64,000 bases of DNA from Paradesulfitobacterium ferrireducens (GTDB lineage: Bacteria > Bacillota > Desulfitobacteriia > Desulfitobacteriales > Desulfitobacteriaceae): contig NZ_JAFLRH010000019.1 in NCBI RefSeq assembly GCF_017310645.1, positions 62,001-126,000 on the forward strand. Reading direction: 5' to 3'. A program made the translations under genes and the position numbers. Positions 59,444-64,000 of the stretch are shown piece by piece; within the stretch, counting starts at the first letter, position 1; each line of letters opens with the position of its first letter. The notes beneath the pieces are model-generated. The model saw nothing but the letters and a program-made list of their open reading frames with translations. It was not told the DNA's origin and did no database searches.

Positions 59444-59731
59444 ATGGCGCGTAAACAGGTTTTGCGAAGTCTAATTACTCTCGCTCTGTTAGCGGCGCTG
59501 GCTGCTGTCATCATCTTGTCCCAGCAGCATGACCCAACCAACCCCCATAGTTCGATCCCACGTGAACAATGGCTCACAGGCAGCAATGGGCATACCTTTG
59601 CAGTCAAAAATAATCAGCAGCCGGCGAAACAGTGTTATCCGTGTCATGAAAAACAAGGTCTGGGTGGGGTAAATTATTGTACGGATTGCCACACAAAATC
59701 CGGAATAAGCGTGCAATTACCCAGTATATAA
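59444..59731 (+). CDS. Small membrane-anchored c-type cytochrome with two CXXCH motifs
   Basis: 95 residues from ATG 59444 (AAGGAGGTT upstream). An N-terminal basic start and one hydrophobic span (SLITLALLAALAAVIILS) act as signal anchor. CYPCH and CTDCH, 18 residues apart, are heme c attachment sites with the typical multiheme spacing, and an upstream His (GHTFAVK) may be an axial ligand. It follows hemL by 14 bases, so it is likely made with the heme pathway and matured by ResB/CcsA. No close family recognised; a small electron carrier or heme sensor are possibilities. Confidence 0.8.
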   Translation: MARKQVLRSLITLALLAALAAVIILSQQHDPTNPHSSIPREQWLTGSNGHTFAVKNNQQPAKQCYPCHEKQGLGGVNYCTDCHTKSGISVQLPSI

Positions 59732-59842
59732 ACGATTTATGCAAGGCATTTTACCCTAAAATTTATAAAGAAGTATGTTTTCGGCACTCCTTCCTGGTTT
59801 ATGGAATAAACTGGAATATACATTTGACTGGGAGGGAATCGG

Positions 59843-60604
59843 GTGAATGCCGAGGACAGGTTTGCTTTACTCGAACGGTTAGAACAATTGCGCCACTCTA
59901 AGGTTTTAGTATACTTTTCTTATACCCCGCTCGATGACCGAATTCTGGTGCCGCTCTACCAACAGCTGAAAGAAATCGGCCCTACGCCTAAAATTGATTT
60001 AGTATTGCATAGCTTTGGAGGGGCAGTAGACACGCCGTTCAAAGTAGTATCCCTTATTCGAGAATTTTGCCAGGAATTTGCTGTGATTGTTCCTTTCGTA
60101 GCCAAATCGGCTGCATCCATGTTGGTTCTGGGGGCAGATGAGGTTGTTATGGGCCCACTGTCTGAGCTCGGTCCCATTGACCCTTTGGTAAAACACCCGG
60201 TTTATAAAGATTTGTGGGTTCCGGTTCAGGCGGTACGGTATTGTATAGAGTATTTGCAGCGCTCGATTAGCAACAGTCCGGACTCGGAAATTGCGACCTT
60301 CATTAGTACCCCGATATTAAACAAGCTGGATCCCTGGCTGATCGGGGATTATGAAAAGACCTTAAAAGCTTCGCGCCAGTATGCAGAAGCTTTACTTTCC
60401 CGTTATATGTTGAAAGATTCTCCGGAAAAGGTTCCGTTTGTGACAGAAGCTTTAACGGAGGGCTATTTTTCTCATGGTTATCCTATAGGGCGCAGGGAAG
60501 CCTATGAACTGGGACTGAAAGTAATTGAAGCGGAAGATGAGTTATGGACTGTAATCTGGCAATTGTATTTAGGGTATGAAGAACTGTTTGACAGCAATGA
60601 ATAG
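59843..60604 (+). CDS. SDH-family ClpP-like serine protease/dehydratase-type protein
   Basis: 253 residues from GTG 59843 with GGGAGGG upstream. The crotonase/ClpP fold shows IDLVLHSFGGAVDTPFKVVSLI, IVPFVAKSAASMLVLGADEVVMG with the nucleophile Ser in KSAASM, and LSELGPIDPL. This matches the Pfam 'serine dehydrogenase proteinase' (SDH_sah) group related to SppA and ClpP. No signal peptide, so it is cytoplasmic. Target unknown; its link to the heme block is only positional. Confidence 0.85.
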   Translation: MNAEDRFALLERLEQLRHSKVLVYFSYTPLDDRILVPLYQQLKEIGPTPKIDLVLHSFGGAVDTPFKVVSLIREFCQEFAVIVPFVAKSAASMLVLGADEVVMGPLSELGPIDPLVKHPVYKDLWVPVQAVRYCIEYLQRSISNSPDSEIATFISTPILNKLDPWLIGDYEKTLKASRQYAEALLSRYMLKDSPEKVPFVTEALTEGYFSHGYPIGRREAYELGLKVIEAEDELWTVIWQLYLGYEELFDSNE

Positions 60605-60626
60605 AGGTTCAACTTGCTTGTACGGT

Positions 60627-60673
60627 GCCTACGTCCGATAGTTCCAGTGCCAGTGGATACTATCGCCGTAGGC
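60627..60673. repeat. Two-part hairpin downstream of the SDH-type gene
   Basis: GCCTACG (60627-60633) with CGTAGGC (60667-60673), GATAGT (60637-60642) with ACTATC (60659-60664) and an inner CCA/TGG form a long interrupted stem without a T run. It may be a weak terminator or a structured element. The gap to TatA (60605-60865) holds nothing else recognisable. Confidence 0.5.
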
Positions 60674-60865
60674 GCTAACAATTGAGAAAATCTATTTTGC
60701 ATTATTTGCCATTAATTAATTTTTGAAAAAGATATTGCAAGTTTGTCTTAGTTAAGCTAGCATAGAACTAGTGAATTCATGAACTAACTTAAGTCTTAGA
60801 AACGTTTTTCAATGGACAGTTAAGGAAAAAATATGTTATAGTGATGACATTGGAGGTGGACGAAA

Positions 60866-61069
60866 ATGCTAGTAACTTTTGGATTTGTAACTCCTACAGT
60901 TGCAGTAATTTTACTTGTAATTGCCCTAGTGATTTTTGGACCGGGTAAATTGCCGGAATTGGGTAAGGCCTTGGGTAAAGGAATAAAAGAATTCAAATCC
61001 GCAACCGAAGGAGAAACCGGCGGTAAGGAAGAGGTTAAGACGGCAACTAAAGATACCACCAAAGAGTAA
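60866..61069 (+). CDS. tatA: Twin-arginine translocase subunit TatA
   Basis: 67 residues, ATG 60866 after GGAGGTGG. One membrane helix ([16 protein letters not shown]), hinge [20 protein letters not shown] and a short Glu/Lys tail: canonical small TatA. It forms the Tat pore with TatC (32653). Monocistronic, with its own terminator. Confidence 0.93.
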   Translation: MLVTFGFVTPTVAVILLVIALVIFGPGKLPELGKALGKGIKEFKSATEGETGGKEEVKTATKDTTKE

Positions 61070-61110
61070 TATTAGTAGAAACCCTGGGTACCTATGAAGG
61101 AATCATGCGA

Positions 61111-61144
61111 CGGCTCTTTATCATGAAAGGGCCGTTTATTTTTT
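61111..61144 (+). terminator. Rho-independent terminator after tatA
   Basis: CGGCTCTTT (61111-61119) pairs with AAAGGGCCG (61126-61134), one mismatch, followed by TTTATTTTTT. Confidence 0.85.
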
Positions 61145-61352
61145 AGCAAAAGGTGGCTTTGCACATTGAAATTTTGCCTGGGGTTTGGATGATTAGCGGG
61201 CGATTTATAATGCAGTGACCGGGGAAAAAGGATCTGGTTTATGGAAAAGCCGGTGAGCGGTTTGGATTTCTGTTCTTAGTTTGCTATACTGGATGCAAGG
61301 CATAACTTTTCCTAAAGAAAACTTGGTTTGTCCCAAGAAAAGGGGGATACCT

Positions 61353-61577
61353 ATGCGTGTCTTAATCAAACTGTTTGCGACCTTCCGGGAAGGTCGCTTC
61401 AAATCTGAGGAATGGGAGCTCGCACCGGGGGCCACGGTCGCGGAGGTTTTGTCCAGGCTTAAGATAAAGCCGGAGGAAGTATCAATCCAGCTCGTGAACG
61501 GAAAGGATGCTGCTCTTGGGCAAGTGCTTCAGGATGGAGATGTGATGGCACTCTTTCCTCCGGTAGGGGGTGGCTAA
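61353..61577 (+). CDS. MoaD/ThiS-like sulfur carrier protein
   Basis: 74 residues from ATG 61353 (AAGGGGGA upstream; longer readings lack a site). Beta-grasp fold: MRVLIKLFATFREGRF, PGATVAEVLSRL, DVMALFPPVGGG. The C-terminal GG is the site that becomes a thiocarboxylate. It donates sulfur for molybdopterin dithiolene formation; the ThiF-like activating enzyme and MoeA genes next door support MoaD over ThiS. Its 61140-61350 upstream region shows no clear promoter or riboswitch. Confidence 0.9.
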   Translation: MRVLIKLFATFREGRFKSEEWELAPGATVAEVLSRLKIKPEEVSIQLVNGKDAALGQVLQDGDVMALFPPVGGG

Positions 61578-61578
61578 G

Positions 61579-62271
61579 ATGAGCCGTTTTCCTGACCGTT
61601 ACCGCCGCAATGCTCAAACCATTTCTCCTGAAAATCAGACTAAAATTCAAGCGTCTACGGTTGCTGTCATCGGCTGTGGAGGGCTGGGAGGATATATTGC
61701 GGAAGAATTAGCCCGGCTGGGGATTGGACGGTTAATTCTAATTGACGGGGATCGAATTGAAGAGAGCAACCTGAACCGTCAGCTTTTTGCCACCGAGAAG
61801 GTGGTTGGAACGCCAAAAGTTGAGTCTGCAGGCAAGCGCTTGCGCGAAGTGAACTCTGAGGTAAAACTGGAGCTTTTTCAGGACTGGTTTAAGGAAGAAA
61901 AAGCACAGACTTTGCTTACAGGAGCGGACGTGGTTTGTGATGCGCTTGACTCGATTCCTGCTCGTCTGGAATTGGAGCGCAGCTGCCATGCCCTGAACCT
62001 CCCTTTGGTTTTTGCCGGGATTGCAGGCTGGTACGGTTTGGTAGGGGTGAGCTTCCCCGGGGACCAAAGCGTGGCCCGCTTATTCGGACAAGGGGAGCGG
62101 GGAGTGGAAACCGTGCTGGGGAACCCGCCGTTTACCCCGGCAGTAGTAGCCAGCCTGGCCGTGGCCGAAGCGGTAAAAACTCTTCTGGGAAAAGAATCGG
62201 TATTAAGGCATGCCTGGCTTCAAGTCGACCTCCTTGCCATGGAATTTGAGAAGTTTTACTTGCAGATCTAG
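61579..62271 (+). CDS. ThiF/MoeB/HesA-family adenylyltransferase
   Basis: 230 residues from ATG 61579, one base after the MoaD stop. ATP-binding Rossmann motif VIGCGGLGGYIAEELARLG, LIDGDRIEESNLNRQLFATE and VVCDALDSIPARLELE. It adenylates the C-terminal glycine of the MoaD-like carrier so that sulfur can be loaded. The zinc CXXC pairs of longer MoeB proteins are not seen, as in HesA-like forms. Confidence 0.9.
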   Translation: MSRFPDRYRRNAQTISPENQTKIQASTVAVIGCGGLGGYIAEELARLGIGRLILIDGDRIEESNLNRQLFATEKVVGTPKVESAGKRLREVNSEVKLELFQDWFKEEKAQTLLTGADVVCDALDSIPARLELERSCHALNLPLVFAGIAGWYGLVGVSFPGDQSVARLFGQGERGVETVLGNPPFTPAVVASLAVAEAVKTLLGKESVLRHAWLQVDLLAMEFEKFYLQI

Positions 62272-62293
62272 AAATATAGAAGGGGTTCATAGG

Positions 62294-63544
62294 ATGGGAC
62301 AGAAGGATGAGCTATTTGCCGTTAAAACCCTGGAAGAAGCGTTTAGCATGCTTAAGCCGTATGCCGAGCCTTTCTTTAACCGTCGTGAGACAGTGCCTTT
62401 GCTTGAGAGCCTGGGTCGTTTAATCAGTGTCGATATTCCTGCGCCTGCCCCCCTGCCGCATTTCCGGAAGTCCACGGTGGACGGTCTGGCGGTCAGAGCG
62501 GCCGATACCTTTGGCGCTGGGGAAAGCCTGCCGTCTCTGGTGCAGGTGCATGGGGAAATACATATGGGACAAGCTCCCGCCGGAGAAATCGCACGGGGTC
62601 AAGGGATGCTGATTCCGACGGGGGGGATGCTTCCGGACGGAGCCGATGCGGTCGTGATGGTTGAACATCTGGATGACTTCGGCGGGGGGTTGTATGGAGT
62701 AACCAGACCCGTAGCCCCGGGTGAAAATCTGATCGACATCGGGGAAGACCTGGAAGCCGGGGAGATCATTCTCAAGCGTTTTACAAAGATTCGCCCTCAG
62801 GAGATGGGGCTTTTGGCGGCGCTGGGAATTGCTGAGGTACCGGTGATTCAACGGCTCAAAGTTGGTATTCTTTCGACAGGGGATGAGATTATTTCACCTG
62901 AAAGCAATCCCTTGCCGGCCCAGACCAGGGATATTAACGGCTATACTCTCTACGGGCAGGCTCAGGCCGCCGGAGCCGTTGTTAAATATTATGGGATTGT
63001 TGGAGATGATGCCGCCGTGATGAGAGTCCGGTTGGAAACAATGCTTGAGGAAAATGACCTGGTATTGCTCTCAGGCGGTAGTTCAGTCGGGGCCCGTGAT
63101 TTCACAGCCCAATTAATTGATGAATTGGGAGAGCCGGGTCTCTTGTTCCATGGACTGGCTTTGCGTCCCGGGAAGCCTACCATAGGGGGAGTGGTTCGCG
63201 GGAAGCTTATTTTCGGGCTTCCCGGGCACCCGGCCTCCGCTATGGTTGTTTTCGCCGGGATGATTGAACCCTGGCTCAGTGGGAGCTGGCTGCGCCAGGA
63301 GTCCAGACCTTGGCCGGAATCTGTCTTATCGCAAAACCTTCATTCCGGCAGCGGCAGGGATGAGTTTGTGCGGGTGCGTCTAAATGAGCGTGACGGAGAG
63401 TGGATTGCGGAACCGGTGCGCGGAAAATCAGGCTTAATCCGTACCATGGTTTTGGCGGACGCGCTGGTTCATGTGCCTTTGGAAGTTGAAGGGATACAGG
63501 CAGGGGAAAGGGTAAAGATTCAGCTTTTACGCTGGAATAGCTGA
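62294..63544 (+). CDS. moeA: Molybdopterin molybdenumtransferase MoeA (first copy)
   Basis: 416 residues from ATG 62294. N-terminal FRKSTVDGLAVRAADTFGA (the MDGYA-type site reads VDGLAV), GGMLPDGADAVVMVEHLDD, IRPQEMGLLAALGI, VGILSTGDEI, LSGGSSVGARDFTAQLI and ALRPGKPTIGGVVRGKLIFG with GLPGHPAS. It inserts molybdate or tungstate into adenylylated pterin. Two moeA genes in tandem could separate Mo from W loading, as the window encodes both an FDH and an AOR. Confidence 0.93.
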   Translation: MGQKDELFAVKTLEEAFSMLKPYAEPFFNRRETVPLLESLGRLISVDIPAPAPLPHFRKSTVDGLAVRAADTFGAGESLPSLVQVHGEIHMGQAPAGEIARGQGMLIPTGGMLPDGADAVVMVEHLDDFGGGLYGVTRPVAPGENLIDIGEDLEAGEIILKRFTKIRPQEMGLLAALGIAEVPVIQRLKVGILSTGDEIISPESNPLPAQTRDINGYTLYGQAQAAGAVVKYYGIVGDDAAVMRVRLETMLEENDLVLLSGGSSVGARDFTAQLIDELGEPGLLFHGLALRPGKPTIGGVVRGKLIFGLPGHPASAMVVFAGMIEPWLSGSWLRQESRPWPESVLSQNLHSGSGRDEFVRVRLNERDGEWIAEPVRGKSGLIRTMVLADALVHVPLEVEGIQAGERVKIQLLRWNS

Positions 63545-63554
63545 GGTGGGTGTG

Positions 63555-64000
63555 ATGGACAAAGGGATATACTTGAATAACAAAGCTTGGCAGGAAGCGT
63601 TGGAGCTGATGTTTGAAAGCCTTCTGGATACATGCAAACCTCTAAATGAGACGGTGGATGTGCGTCAGGCTTTAGGGCGGATTACCGGTGAAACCGTGCA
63701 TGCACGCCGGAGCTCTCCCCACTATCCCGCCGCAGCCATGGACGGGTACGCGATCCGGGCCCGGGATACTTTCGGCATTTCTGAACGGCAGCCGCGTTGG
63801 CTCAAGTTTGGCGGAGAAGCGGTTCAGGTTGACACCGGGGATGCAATGCCTTCCGGAATGGATGCCGTGATAATGATTGAAGAAATATTAGAAGAGAATA
63901 AAGACGGTATCCTGGTGCAAAGTCCGGTGGCCCCGGGGGACAATGTCCGTCCGGTAGGGGAGGATATTGTAGCCGGGGAAGTGATTCTTCCAATTAATCA
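63555..64000 (+). CDS. Second MoeA-family protein, N-terminal part (runs past the window end)
   Basis: ATG 63555 with GAGGTGGG upstream; the frame stays open to 64000, giving 148 residues. It shows QALGRITGETVHARRSSPHY, the canonical AAAMDGYAIRARDTFG, DTGDAMPSGMDAVIMIEEI and APGDNVRPVGEDIVAGEVIL. It differs from the first MoeA in keeping the classical MDGYAI site. In many Firmicutes such a second gene is fused to a periplasmic-binding-like domain, which cannot be checked here. Confidence 0.9.
   Translation, partial: MDKGIYLNNKAWQEALELMFESLLDTCKPLNETVDVRQALGRITGETVHARRSSPHYPAAAMDGYAIRARDTFGISERQPRWLKFGGEAVQVDTGDAMPSGMDAVIMIEEILEENKDGILVQSPVAPGDNVRPVGEDIVAGEVILPIN

Noticed and set aside
61145-61350. 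Possible molybdenum-cofactor riboswitch before the MoaD-like gene
   Set aside because: ACCGG and CCGGT could pair near 61217-61246, but the conserved Moco riboswitch pattern is not evident by eye; a covariance-model search would decide.
1-64000. CRISPR arrays, rRNA genes, prophage or complete insertion sequences
   Set aside because: No regularly spaced identical repeats, no rRNA signatures, no phage structural genes, and only one truncated transposase fragment were seen.

Overview
The window looks like a chromosomal segment of an anaerobic, respiratory, low-to-mid GC Firmicute of the Desulfitobacterium/Desulfosporosinus type (Peptococcaceae sensu lato). Supporting signs are strong AGGAGG-type ribosome sites with many GTG/TTG starts, a selenocysteine formate dehydrogenase next to a tungsten-type aldehyde:ferredoxin oxidoreductase, futalosine-pathway menaquinone genes, Tat export, system II cytochrome c maturation and a complete siroheme-dependent heme pathway. 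The genus is an inference from gene content; no 16S gene is present.

Layout. 0-4.7 kb: the tail of a MacB-type permease, a secreted CWB2 cell-wall protein, an SBF-family transporter behind a palindromic operator candidate, an ACT-domain protein, tRNA-Pro(GGG) and a decayed membrane-protein gene. 4.7-11.6 kb: an operon for a NAD-linked formate dehydrogenase (NuoE-like, NuoF-like and catalytic subunits, the last with in-frame UGA and a bacterial SECIS hairpin) plus an AOR-family oxidoreductase. 11.6-17.5 kb: HtrA protease, a ferric-reductase-like/ApbE/small membrane protein cluster and a divergent OmpR-family two-component system. 17.5-23.2 kb: a decay zone with fragments of a TPP enzyme, a LacI regulator, an ATPase and a second htrA/kinase locus, among intact glycerate kinase, FliK-like/FlhB-like genes and galE. 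23.2-26.6 kb: a GT39 gene broken by one TAA, a GT2 enzyme and GtrA. 27.2-35.4 kb: speD, HdrC/HdrB-like genes, a polyprenyl-synthase-like protein without Asp motifs, MqnP-type UbiA, an MqnE relative lacking its radical-SAM core, MqnC, TatC, TatA/B, an active-type polyprenyl diphosphate synthase and a MarR regulator. 35.6-46.6 kb: a Liv-type ABC transporter cluster (LivF, then LivKHMG) enclosing a short-chain dehydrogenase, a divergent GcvPA/GcvPB-like pair and a zinc alcohol dehydrogenase, ending in an ATP-NAD-kinase-family gene. 46.6-47.1 kb: insertion-sequence and NrfD remnants. 47.1-59.7 kb: ResB and CcsA, then SirC-like, HemA, HemC, CobA-HemD, AhbC, HemB, AhbD, fused AhbA-AhbB, HemL and a small two-CXXCH cytochrome. 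59.8-64 kb: an SDH-type protease-like protein, TatA, MoaD-like, MoeB/ThiF-like and two successive MoeA-family genes (the second runs off the end).

How it fits together. The heme block can take glutamyl-tRNA through uroporphyrinogen III and siroheme to heme b; ResB/CcsA would attach heme to exported cytochromes, and the quinone genes supply the membrane carrier. The MoaD/MoeB/MoeA genes feed the Mo/W pterin cofactor needed by formate dehydrogenase and AOR, and Tat components export folded cofactor proteins. The points most worth a second look are: the divergent GcvP-like pair inside an amino-acid-type uptake cluster without GcvH or GcvT; the MqnE paralogue with its catalytic core removed in frame; and a period-11 direct-repeat motif before four transcription units around the two-component system, which suggests a cell-envelope regulon and a partly decayed duplicate of the same locus.
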